Shown: positions 1 to 6,562 of the stretch, piece after piece | Numbering within the stretch: the first letter of the stretch is position 1 | Layout: every line of letters starts with the position of its first letter | Source of the DNA: Candidatus Shapirobacteria bacterium | GTDB lineage: Bacteria; Patescibacteriota; Microgenomatia; UBA12405 | DNA: 12,126 bases | NCBI GenBank assembly: GCA_028700345.1 | Contig: JAQVSW010000013.1 | Coordinates: 1 to 12,126, forward strand | Direction: 5' to 3' | Notes under the pieces: model-generated | Database searches by the model: none | What the model was told of the DNA's origin: nothing | What the model saw: the letters and a program-made list of their open reading frames with translations, nothing else | Translations under genes and position numbers: made by a program

Positions 1-408
1 CATGGTCTTTGTCTAAATAACAAAGATGAGGTTTTAATCTGCCGTGAGCCAGGTGAAAAATTATGGAAACTCCCTGGTGGTCGTCCCGAAAAAGACGAAA
101 CTCCCATCAAGACTCTCAGGCGCGAGTTTATGGAGGAGGTAAATGTTTCTCTCAAAAATATCAAGCCTCTTGGGGCTCAACGTGTTGATTTTCTCCATAA
201 TCCCAAAAAATCAGAAGGGGATCTCTTTTACCAACTTCGTTATTTATGTCGTCTCAAAAAGTTTTTCTCTCAAAAACCGGATCCCGACACCGGTCTTTTG
301 TATTTTCGAAAATTCGTCCCCTTAAATAAATTAAATAACTATTTAAAATGGGGAAGTATTGGTGAGGCGATTATTAAGAGAAGTCTAGAAATAAAATCAA
401 AGATTTAA
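1..408 (+). CDS. Nudix hydrolase, 3' part only (5' end outside window)
   Basis: The reading frame is open from base 1 and ends at TAA 406-408, so the N-terminus lies outside the window. Counting from the first codon, residues 24-27 (LPGG) start a Nudix box: G27, five residues, E33, seven residues, R41-E42 and E45-E46. The usual Gly two residues after the EE pair is Asn (N48). The R-E and E-E residues that bind the catalytic metal are all present, so the protein should be an active hydrolase of a nucleoside diphosphate linked to some moiety X. The substrate cannot be read from the sequence. An internal ATG at 130 would cut the Nudix box in half and is not the start. The stop codon overlaps that of the convergent gene that follows. 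It is a different protein from the Nudix enzyme at 9238-9795. Confidence 0.88.
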   Translation, partial: HGLCLNNKDEVLICREPGEKLWKLPGGRPEKDETPIKTLRREFMEEVNVSLKNIKPLGAQRVDFLHNPKKSEGDLFYQLRYLCRLKKFFSQKPDPDTGLLYFRKFVPLNKLNNYLKWGSIGEAIIKRSLEIKSKI

Positions 409-1010
409 ATCTCACTCGGAAAAGTTACCTGATCATTAAGAGGCCTTCCTTTATTGTATTCATAGCTGGCTATGGCCAGTGCTAGGGTGGGGACAATTTC
501 TTCCTCGGTGACAGTTTTGGTAAAAAGCATACCTGCGTCAAGTGATAAAAAAATACCTCTATCGGGATCTTCAAAAATATCGGGATCATTCTTGTTTTTT
601 CCAAAAAAACCAACCTCAAGCCCATCTTCCACTTTTCTATAACCAAGTGCTATTAGTTTGGTATAGTAACAATCCCAGGATAATCCTTTTGTAGATTCAT
701 TGTGAGGTCTTTTTCTTGAAATCAATTTTTTTTCCAAAACCAAAAAGGCATCATCGGGATTTGGGAGAAGAATATATGGATAAATATATTTATCAGGATC
801 AACTTCGTGTTTCAAATGTGCTTTATTCAACAGTGATTTTAAAAATCTTTTTGCTTTAAATTTTGACTCTTCCCTGTCAGATAAATTAAAATTTTCTAAA
901 AGCTCGTCCGCTCTTTTTTTAACTATCTTCCCCCCTAGCTCTTTCATTTTTAGTCTGTGAAGGTGTTCTGCATTTGATCTATTTATTATTCTCTCTGTTT
1001 CATTTGACAT
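405..1010 (-). CDS. Hypothetical protein, charged and soluble
   Basis: A 201-residue protein that I do not recognise. Residues 1-70 are strongly charged, rich in Lys, Glu and Arg, and probably helical. Residues 71-135 look mixed alpha/beta (YIYPYILLPNPDDAFLVLEKK, then SWDCYY). The C-terminal third holds an acidic stretch (NDPDIFEDPDRG, 141-152) and a hydrophobic helix (VPTLALAIASYEY, 173-185). There is no signal peptide, membrane segment or obvious catalytic motif. The start is ATG at 1010-1008, with no Shine-Dalgarno upstream. It lies 73 bases downstream of the NDT/RHH gene on the same strand and could be co-transcribed with it or have its own promoter near the inverted repeat at 1049-1068. 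Its stop shares TTAA with the convergent Nudix gene. The long frame and ordered amino-acid pattern support a real gene. The function is unknown. Confidence 0.72.
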   Translation of the reverse strand: MSNETERIINRSNAEHLHRLKMKELGGKIVKKRADELLENFNLSDREESKFKAKRFLKSLLNKAHLKHEVDPDKYIYPYILLPNPDDAFLVLEKKLISRKRPHNESTKGLSWDCYYTKLIALGYRKVEDGLEVGFFGKNKNDPDIFEDPDRGIFLSLDAGMLFTKTVTEEEIVPTLALAIASYEYNKGRPLNDQVTFPSEI

Positions 1011-1048
1011 GGTTGTAGTTTACTTCAAAAAACAACAATAATCAATAT

Positions 1049-1068
1049 TTTACCTACAAACAGGTAAA
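1049..1068. repeat. Inverted repeat TTTACCT-N6-AGGTAAA, hairpin or operator
   Basis: Two perfect 7-base arms flank a 6-base loop in the 73-base gap between the NDT/RHH gene (stop at 1084) and the hypothetical gene (start at 1010). It lies 15 bases after the first gene's stop and 38 bases before the second gene's start. On the minus strand it is followed by AATATTGATTATTG rather than a direct T run, so it is a poor intrinsic terminator. A protein-binding site or an RNA stem between cistrons is equally possible. The arms do not match the palindrome at 1715-1730. Confidence 0.55.
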
Positions 1069-1083
1069 GAAAATATATTTTCC

Positions 1084-1662
1084 CTAAACTGGATTCTGTT
1101 TTATTTCTTTTGTAATTATTTCTCTTATAATTTCTGATTTAGTTTTATTCTCTTTGTTCGCCCTTTTTGAAATATAGTTATGAATTTGAATATTAATAAA
1201 AAAATTAAACTTGATCTTATCTGGGACAACCGAATTTGTGAAGTTTTTCAAAATCTGTCTAACATCTTCACTGGAGCTGTATTTCTCGACAGTCAGTAAC
1301 CCGTAGTGGTTACTTGTAAGCATAACAGGCAGGGTGTTTGTACAATTTTTATTGACCAATACAAGAACAGGAATTTTTTTTCTCAGCGCATAATCAATCT
1401 GATAACCTACGGTGATTGATTCCCTGCTAACCTCAGCAATCAAAACATCTGATTGATCGATCAAGGATGTTTGAAGTTGGTAAACGCTTAGTTCATTATT
1501 AACTAATATATTTTCATACTTAACCCTAGTTGGGTCGTTTTTAATTAGATGAACATAATTTAGAGCCATATATCCTAATAAGTCTAGTTGTTCAAAAATT
1601 ATCTTGTACAGAGGAGAATCCTCGTTTAGATTTTTGGTAGAGCCAGTGAAATAGTACTTCAT
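1084..1662 (-). CDS. DNPH1/nucleoside 2-deoxyribosyltransferase-like domain fused to ribbon-helix-helix; probable regulator
   Basis: A 192-residue protein if it starts at ATG 1662-1660. Residues 2-8 (KYYFTGS) and the SDVLIAEVS...VGYQIDYA...IPVLVL blocks (about 71-102) match the NDT/DNPH1 fold, which cleaves N-glycosidic bonds of deoxynucleoside monophosphates. In human DNPH1 the catalytic acids are Asp80 and Glu104. By ungapped alignment both positions are Gln here (Q64 and Q88), while the phosphate-binding Ser is kept (S82). Residues about 152-187 read as a ribbon-helix-helix: strand FFINIQI, helix HNYISKRANKEN, then KSEIIREIITKEI. I infer a ligand-sensing DNA-binding protein, not an active hydrolase. 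It is divergent from the eight-gene operon and shares its control region. Other starts are ATG at 1683, which would overlap the operon's -35 box, and GTG at 1710, which lies upstream of the likely promoter. No Shine-Dalgarno decides between them. Confidence 0.78.
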   Translation of the reverse strand: MKYYFTGSTKNLNEDSPLYKIIFEQLDLLGYMALNYVHLIKNDPTRVKYENILVNNELSVYQLQTSLIDQSDVLIAEVSRESITVGYQIDYALRKKIPVLVLVNKNCTNTLPVMLTSNHYGLLTVEKYSSSEDVRQILKNFTNSVVPDKIKFNFFINIQIHNYISKRANKENKTKSEIIREIITKEIKQNPV

Positions 1663-1676
1663 GTTTTTTGAATCTA

Positions 1677-1705
1677 TTGACATTTTACAGGATAGAGGAT
1701 AATAT
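1677..1705 (+). promoter_or_regulatory. Sigma70-type promoter of the eight-gene operon
   Basis: A perfect -35 hexamer TTGACA (1677-1682), a 17-base spacer and a -10 hexamer TAATAT (1700-1705, four of six consensus bases) point towards the operon. Transcription would begin near 1712, leaving a leader of about 20 nt before the ATG at 1732. The -35 box lies just upstream of the preferred start (1662) of the divergent gene. The -10 overlaps the -10 of the opposite promoter by five bases, so the two may exclude one another. This is prediction from sequence only. Confidence 0.65.
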
Positions 1706-1709
1706 AGCA
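1701..1709 (-). promoter_or_regulatory. Extended -10 promoter for the NDT/RHH gene
   Basis: On the minus strand the bases read TGC-TATATT, an extended -10 (TGn followed by a hexamer five of six to consensus). No good -35 is visible at the right distance, which the extended -10 could offset. Transcription would start near 1694, 32 bases before the ATG at 1662 or 11 before the ATG at 1683. It overlaps the operon's -10 element back to back. Confidence 0.45.
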
Positions 1710-1714
1710 CAAAT

Positions 1715-1730
1715 TACTCATCTATGAGTA
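1715..1730. promoter_or_regulatory. Palindromic operator candidate TACTCAT-CT-ATGAGTA
   Basis: A perfect inverted repeat with 7-base arms and a 2-base centre. It lies about three bases after the predicted rightward transcription start and one base before the operon's ATG at 1732. Relative to the leftward promoter it covers the -35 position. One bound dimer or tetramer could therefore block both promoters. The adjacent divergent gene encodes a ribbon-helix-helix protein, a fold that commonly binds short inverted repeats. In RNA the same bases could form a small hairpin next to the start codon, so translational control is an alternative. I noticed no other copy of the arm in the intergenic sequence of this window. 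Confidence 0.62.
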
Positions 1731-1731
1731 T

Positions 1732-2961
1732 ATGGCATTAATTGAGGCTAAAACACTTCTAAGTGGAGTGAAAAAACAAGAAAAGTTAAATGCTAATTTA
1801 TTGCATTTAACCGCAAACGAGAATCAACTTTCTCGCACGGCGAATAATTTTTTGGCTTCAAAATTATCCGAAAGATATTATTTTGGGGCTGGGAAAGAGG
1901 GTGTCATTGATTTTGGTTCGTATACTTTTGTTGGTATGTCTGCCGTTGAGCAGCTTGTCGACCGCGCAGAATTAGCACTGAAAGAAATGACTGGTGCTGC
2001 CATTGTCAACTTGAGTTGTTTTTCAGGATTGCATGCAATGATGTGTGCAATATTATCTACAACCAAACCCGGAGATCTGATTATGTCGATTGCGTTCGAG
2101 GATGGAGGTCATGGTGCGACCAAGGGAATAATCGAAAGCCTTGGAAGGAAACATGCTTTTGCTAAATTTGACCAAAAGAAACTTCAATTCAACGTTACTG
2201 AAACGGCTAAGATATTCAAACAAACACGAGCTAAAGCACTATACATTGATATTTCTGTTCACTTAAACTCATTAAACGTACAAAAGATTCGTCAAGCTCT
2301 TGGAAAAAACGCATTAATTATTTTCGACGCAAGCCATTCTATGGGCCTTATATTGGGAGGACAATTTCCGTCTCCGTTCCAGGAAGGGACAGATGTTATT
2401 TGTGGCAATACCCACAAAACTTTTGCCGGACCCCAGAGAGGAATGATTTTGTTTAAAGATAAAACCCTTGGAGAAAAGGCTGACTGGCTAATCAAAACTA
2501 CTTTTACTTCTTCAGTTCATACCTCAGAACTTATTGCTTTGGCGATCTCAATTTTGGAATACTATAAATTTGGCAAAAAATATGCGATACAAATAATAAA
2601 TAATTCTATGGCTTTGGCTAAGGCATTTGTCGAACTTGGATATGAAGTAAGAATATCAAGTAATGGTAAATATTCAAACAATGAACAGGTCCATGTTTTT
2701 GTCGACAAGCTAGGCGATCGAATCAAGCTTTATCACAGACTAGTTAATAACAACATTTCAACTAATTTTATGCAAATTCTTGGTGGCCGGTCTTTTGCCA
2801 GGATTGGGACACAGGAAATTACCAGAAGAGGGATGAAAGAGAAAGACATGAGTATCATTGCTGATTTATTTCATAGAGCCATTCTGGGAAAACCAGTCAA
2901 GACAGAAGTTGTCAAATTTAATGCTCTATTCAAAAAGATTTATTATTCCTTTGATCAATAA
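1732..2961 (+). CDS. Serine hydroxymethyltransferase-like PLP enzyme (aldolase/transaldolase candidate)
   Basis: A 409-residue fold-type I PLP enzyme, close in length to bacterial GlyA (about 417). Recognisable blocks are LTANEN (26-31), SGLHAM (98-103), GDLIMS...GGH (114-127), IIFDASHSMG (196-205), GNTHKTFAGPQRG (225-237) and RIGTQEITRRG (357-367). K229 should form the PLP aldimine, D199 should pair with the pyridine nitrogen, H127 and H202 match the conserved histidines, and R357 should hold the amino-acid carboxylate. The SHMT block NKYAEGYPG followed by RYYGG is replaced by SERYYFGAGKEG (46-57), so the catalytic/folate-side Glu seems lost. I infer a glycine or serine/threonine aldol chemistry without tetrahydrofolate, like SHMT-related transaldolases such as LipK or ObiH, over ordinary GlyA. 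It is the first gene of the operon, with its ATG one base after the palindrome. Confidence 0.85.
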   Translation: MALIEAKTLLSGVKKQEKLNANLLHLTANENQLSRTANNFLASKLSERYYFGAGKEGVIDFGSYTFVGMSAVEQLVDRAELALKEMTGAAIVNLSCFSGLHAMMCAILSTTKPGDLIMSIAFEDGGHGATKGIIESLGRKHAFAKFDQKKLQFNVTETAKIFKQTRAKALYIDISVHLNSLNVQKIRQALGKNALIIFDASHSMGLILGGQFPSPFQEGTDVICGNTHKTFAGPQRGMILFKDKTLGEKADWLIKTTFTSSVHTSELIALAISILEYYKFGKKYAIQIINNSMALAKAFVELGYEVRISSNGKYSNNEQVHVFVDKLGDRIKLYHRLVNNNISTNFMQILGGRSFARIGTQEITRRGMKEKDMSIIADLFHRAILGKPVKTEVVKFNALFKKIYYSFDQ

Positions 2962-2965
2962 CTAC

Positions 2966-4447
2966 ATGAAGAATACAAATAAGTTAAACATAATGATTGT
3001 GGGTTTAGGAAACCACGCAAGGAGAATATATATTCCAGCTTTGCATAAATTAAAAAATCGTTTCGGTATCTCCATCTTTGGGATTGATTTATATCCCAAT
3101 AAAGAATTCGTTGGTTCATATTTGGCCGAAAAGGGAATTGAAATAGAAACAGTTTTTCTCAAGCCATTTAAAGTCAAAGAAAAATTGCCAAAAAATGTTT
3201 CAAACTTTTTAGACAATATTGTCAAGGAAAACAATATTTCGGCCATTATCATATCAACCGACCCTATCGCCCACAAAATGTATGCCAGGTGGGCTCTTAC
3301 TAAAGGTTTACATATTTTAATGGATAAACCAATTTCAACTAGGAGTGGCGTTGTTTCAAGTCTTACCCAAGCCAATAAAATCGAAAAAGATTATCTTGAG
3401 CTTCGAAACCAGTATTTGAAGCTTCAAAAAACGAAAGACACCTTTTTTTTGATCAATACCCAACGAAGATACGAAATTGGTTTTAAAAAAGTTTTCTCTC
3501 TCATAAGAGAAGTGTCAAATAAATTTAATGTTCCCGTTACTTCGATACAGGCAATGCATTCTGACGGTGTCTGGATATTTCCAGACGAGATTGTTGAGCA
3601 GAAATGTCATCCATACAACGAAGGATATGGAAAATGTTCTCACAGTGGCTTCCATTTGTTTGACATTATCTGGCAATTTTATAAAGCTGGGCAGGTTAAA
3701 GGCAAAAAAATTGATACTGCTGAAGTATTTACTTCTTTTGTTACCCCTGACGGAACACAAAGGCAAATTAACCAATCTGATTATGAAAAATATTTTGGTG
3801 ATGATTATCATAAGAGGTTTCGACGACCGGATAAGGATTTTGACCTTATTTATCAAGGATATGGAGAAAACGATGCCTTTTCTATTATCAAGCTACTTAA
3901 TCAAGGCCATAATGTCTGTAATATTTCAATTAATTTACTCCACAATAGTTTTTCAAGGCGGTCTTGGGTAGAGCCTGCCAAAGATCTCTATAAGGGCAAC
4001 GGTAGAATTAAACATCAGTTTTACCACATCCAACAGGGCCCATTTCAGTGTATTCAAATTCACAATTATCAGTCAAATGATAAACAAGACAATAATGATT
4101 TAAAAGATTACGAACTTGGTGGAAACAATCATTTTGATATCTACGTTTTTAGAAATGAAAAAATGTTTGGTGGTAATCAGAAAGCTCTTAAAGTAATCAA
4201 ATTAAGTGAACTTGTGGCCAAGGATAATATAGATAGTTCAAGACTTTATCATGAGACTGCCAAAGACCAGGTAATTCTTGAATTTATTTCTTCAATTAAC
4301 GGAGAAATAAAAAAAGAAAATTCAACCTCAAGTATTACTAGTTATCATGTTCCCGTTCAGATAATGAGTTCAATCTACAAGTCTCATATTAATTACAAAA
4401 ATAACCAGAATCCATTAATCAAATTTAAAATTAATGATGGTGAATAA
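2966..4447 (+). CDS. Gfo/Idh/MocA-family NAD(P)-dependent oxidoreductase, extended
   Basis: A 493-residue protein starting at ATG 2966, four bases after the previous stop. Residues 8-18 (NIMIVGLGNHA) form the first strand and GxGxxA nucleotide loop of a Rossmann fold. MDKPI (119-123) corresponds to the EKP motif with its catalytic-region Lys (K121), NTQRRYE (164-170) to the N-x-RR block, and HSGFHLFDIIW (226-236) to the G-x-H-x-x-D block with the usual His. Family members usually oxidise or reduce a sugar, inositol or related polyol and are about 330-390 residues long, so the extra length in the C-terminal half is unusual. The longer frame from 2858 would overlap the SHMT-like gene and puts non-family sequence before the Rossmann strand. 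The end overlaps the TPP-enzyme gene by 14 bases, consistent with translational coupling. The substrate is unknown. Confidence 0.87.
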   Translation: MKNTNKLNIMIVGLGNHARRIYIPALHKLKNRFGISIFGIDLYPNKEFVGSYLAEKGIEIETVFLKPFKVKEKLPKNVSNFLDNIVKENNISAIIISTDPIAHKMYARWALTKGLHILMDKPISTRSGVVSSLTQANKIEKDYLELRNQYLKLQKTKDTFFLINTQRRYEIGFKKVFSLIREVSNKFNVPVTSIQAMHSDGVWIFPDEIVEQKCHPYNEGYGKCSHSGFHLFDIIWQFYKAGQVKGKKIDTAEVFTSFVTPDGTQRQINQSDYEKYFGDDYHKRFRRPDKDFDLIYQGYGENDAFSIIKLLNQGHNVCNISINLLHNSFSRRSWVEPAKDLYKGNGRIKHQFYHIQQGPFQCIQIHNYQSNDKQDNNDLKDYELGGNNHFDIYVFRNEKMFGGNQKALKVIKLSELVAKDNIDSSRLYHETAKDQVILEFISSINGEIKKENSTSSITSYHVPVQIMSSIYKSHINYKNNQNPLIKFKINDGE

Positions 4448-5801
4448 AATTGACAGCTCAATAAATGTTTTGGTCAGGGGACTCAAGGATGGGGGTTGTT
4501 CTTATGTCACCAATTTTCCTGGATTCAACAGTCACCACATTTTTGCCAAGCTGGGGGGGAAACAAATCTCGACCAACGAACGAATCGCCTTTGAATTAGC
4601 TTACGGAGCCAGTATGTCAGGAAAAAGAAGCGTAATCAGTTTCAAGGGAGTTGGTTTAAACGTTGCCGCCGATAATTTTTTACACAGTATCATAAATGGA
4701 GTAAATGCCGGAATGGTTGTTGTCTTAACTGACGACATTGAGGCAGAATCATCTCCAGAAAGTCAAGACTCACGACCATACAGGGATATATTTGGAGGCC
4801 TATGGCTTGAACCTGCCACTATTCAACAAGCTTATGAATTTGGTTATCAGGCTTTTGATTGGTCAGAAAAATTAGATGTGCCAATTGTTATCCGTCTCAC
4901 AAATAAATTCTTTCATTTAACCGGAAAGTACGAAACAAAATCAAAAAAAAATACCCTAATTCCTCTTGAAAAAAGAAGAGATAAATATATTTCATACTGG
5001 AAAAACAGAGACGACCACTTGAGGGTAAAGTTGACTGAAATCGACTTATTTGTTGAGAAGTTAAATCCATGCACGGTAGAATTTACAAAAAACAAAGGCG
5101 TCATTGCAATTGGTTGTTGTGATTATGAATTAAACAAGTTTTCCAAAAACACCCATGACGTTCTTCACCTTTTTACTTATCCGATTCCTCAGAAAACAAT
5201 CAAAAAATTTGCCCAAGGAAAGTCAGAAATCACTGTTCTTGAACAGGGAAGCAATTATGTATTTCGTCAAATAACCCCACTTGTCGACTTCTCATGCAAG
5301 CTGATTTCAATCATAAATGATAGACCCGATCGATCGAAAGATTGGATTATCTGGAACAATTTGGAAAAATTCTTTAAGACTCTAAAAGAAATTAAACCTT
5401 CATTTGTTGTTGGAGATGAAGGATCGTTTACAGATGAATCTACTAAAGGGATTCAGGTTTGTTTGGCAATGGGATCAAGTATAGGTATCGCAGCCGGGCT
5501 TGCAGAGAATGGCTGTGTTTATCCATTTTGTATTGTTGGGGACACTTCTTTTACCTTTTCTGGGCAGCAAACTTTAATCGAAGCAAGAGAAAGAGGGCTA
5601 AATTTTGGCATTGTGGTTATTGATAATAACAGCGCAAAATCTACTGGCGGCCAGAAAAAGATAGGAAACATTTATAACGTTGGCGATATTCCGAACATTA
5701 CAATTGATTACGAAAAAGTATCAAAAAACCAACTATTTAATATCTTACTTAAAATGAAAACTAAGGGGAGATTATCAATTTTATATCTTAAAACAAAATA
5801 A
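4434..5801 (+). CDS. IorA-like thiamine-diphosphate enzyme lacking the ferredoxin domain
   Basis: A 455-residue protein in the order of the indolepyruvate:ferredoxin oxidoreductase alpha subunit. The pyrimidine-binding domain (about 5-165) includes TNERIAFELAYGAS (47-60, likely activating Glu E49) and GVGLNVAAD (72-80). A middle domain (about 205-300) includes VLEQGSNYVFRQI. The diphosphate-binding domain (about 322-450) has VVGDEG, CLAMGSSIGIAAG, and GDT (369-371) with NN (398-399) as the Mg/TPP motif. IorA normally continues into an 8Fe-8S ferredoxin domain. Here the protein ends without any CxxCxxC cluster, and no IorB follows. It probably decarboxylates or ligates a 2-oxo acid rather than passing electrons to ferredoxin. 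Relatives such as sulfopyruvate and phosphonopyruvate decarboxylases share the fold. Its start overlaps the upstream gene by 14 bases. ATG at 4437 is an equally good start. Confidence 0.86.
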   Translation: MMVNKIDSSINVLVRGLKDGGCSYVTNFPGFNSHHIFAKLGGKQISTNERIAFELAYGASMSGKRSVISFKGVGLNVAADNFLHSIINGVNAGMVVVLTDDIEAESSPESQDSRPYRDIFGGLWLEPATIQQAYEFGYQAFDWSEKLDVPIVIRLTNKFFHLTGKYETKSKKNTLIPLEKRRDKYISYWKNRDDHLRVKLTEIDLFVEKLNPCTVEFTKNKGVIAIGCCDYELNKFSKNTHDVLHLFTYPIPQKTIKKFAQGKSEITVLEQGSNYVFRQITPLVDFSCKLISIINDRPDRSKDWIIWNNLEKFFKTLKEIKPSFVVGDEGSFTDESTKGIQVCLAMGSSIGIAAGLAENGCVYPFCIVGDTSFTFSGQQTLIEARERGLNFGIVVIDNNSAKSTGGQKKIGNIYNVGDIPNITIDYEKVSKNQLFNILLKMKTKGRLSILYLKTK

Positions 5802-5802
5802 A

Positions 5803-6555
5803 ATGAAAAATCGTTTTACGGGCAAGAAGATTGTCATTCTAGGAGGAAGTAGTGGGATTGGTCTTGCCACTGCCATTTTTTTTAACAAATATGGAGCAAA
5901 AGTAATCATAGTAAGTCGGGATGCTAAAAAGCTAAAAATTGCTAAAAAGAATTTTAAAACTGGTAGCACAATGGTTCATACAATCGTCGGGGACGTATCA
6001 GACCCAATCTCAATGAAACACATTTGTAATAAAATTAAAGATAAATTTGGGAAAATAAATTATCTGGTAAACGCCGCCGGAGTTTCAATTTTACAAAAAC
6101 CTGGAATTGTTGATGCCGATGCTTTTCTAAAACTCATCGAAGTCAATCTAAAAAGTGTTTATCTCTCTTCTATGCATTTCGGTTATGGTCTTTTAAAAAA
6201 TGGAGGAGCGATTGTAAATATCTCTTCAGTTAGGGGCAGAACGGGAACTAGTTCGTTTTCACAGGGTTATGCAGTCGCAAAAGCTGGGGTAATAAATTTG
6301 ACAAAAACGTTCGCCATTGAGCTTGCCTCAAAAAAAATAAGAGTAAACTGTGTTGCGCCAGGTGCGATTTATCCTACCGGTATGAGTAAATCATGGTCAA
6401 AAAAACTAAGGGAGGATATCGCCGAGGGCATTCCCCTTGGGCGTCTTGGAAAACCCCAAGAAGTAGCCAAGGTGATCCTTTTTTTGCTTTCTGAAGATGC
6501 TAGTTATATAACTGGCCAGACAATAGATGTTAATGGCGGTCAATGGATGAATTAA
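5803..6555 (+). CDS. Short-chain dehydrogenase/reductase (FabG-like)
   Basis: A 250-residue classical SDR, the standard length. The Rossmann glycine motif GGSSGIG is at 14-20, NAAG at 90-93 and the catalytic Asn at N115. The catalytic triad appears as S141/S142 (NISS), Y156 and K160 (YAVAK). VNCVAPGAI (181-189) and the C-terminal TGQTIDVNGGQ (237-247) are typical. It interconverts an alcohol and a ketone with NAD(P). The residue after the second strand is Ser-Arg (S38-R39), which often favours NADPH. It starts one base after the TPP-enzyme stop. FabG of fatty-acid synthesis has the same signature, but the context argues for a pathway-specific reductase. There is no Shine-Dalgarno upstream. 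Confidence 0.92.
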   Translation: MKNRFTGKKIVILGGSSGIGLATAIFFNKYGAKVIIVSRDAKKLKIAKKNFKTGSTMVHTIVGDVSDPISMKHICNKIKDKFGKINYLVNAAGVSILQKPGIVDADAFLKLIEVNLKSVYLSSMHFGYGLLKNGGAIVNISSVRGRTGTSSFSQGYAVAKAGVINLTKTFAIELASKKIRVNCVAPGAIYPTGMSKSWSKKLREDIAEGIPLGRLGKPQEVAKVILFLLSEDASYITGQTIDVNGGQWMN

Positions 6556-6562
6556 AATTAAC

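Noticed and set aside
1710..1710. GTG at 1710-1708 as start of the NDT/RHH gene
   Set aside because: It would lie upstream of the predicted leftward promoter and adds 16 residues with no match to the fold, which begins at KYYFTGS.
1724..1741. Five-codon upstream frame ATG AGT ATA TGG CAT TAA overlapping the operon start
   Set aside because: It has no ribosome binding site, and its ATG is part of the palindrome. It is more simply explained by the operator sequence.
2858..2965. Longer N-terminus for the Gfo/Idh protein from ATG 2858
   Set aside because: The added residues overlap the end of the SHMT-like gene by 104 bases and precede the canonical first Rossmann strand. ATG 2966 fits the family.
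3528..3971. Open frame of 147 codons on the plus strand
   Set aside because: It lies fully inside the Gfo/Idh gene in another frame. That gene has strong family motifs, and this frame shows none.
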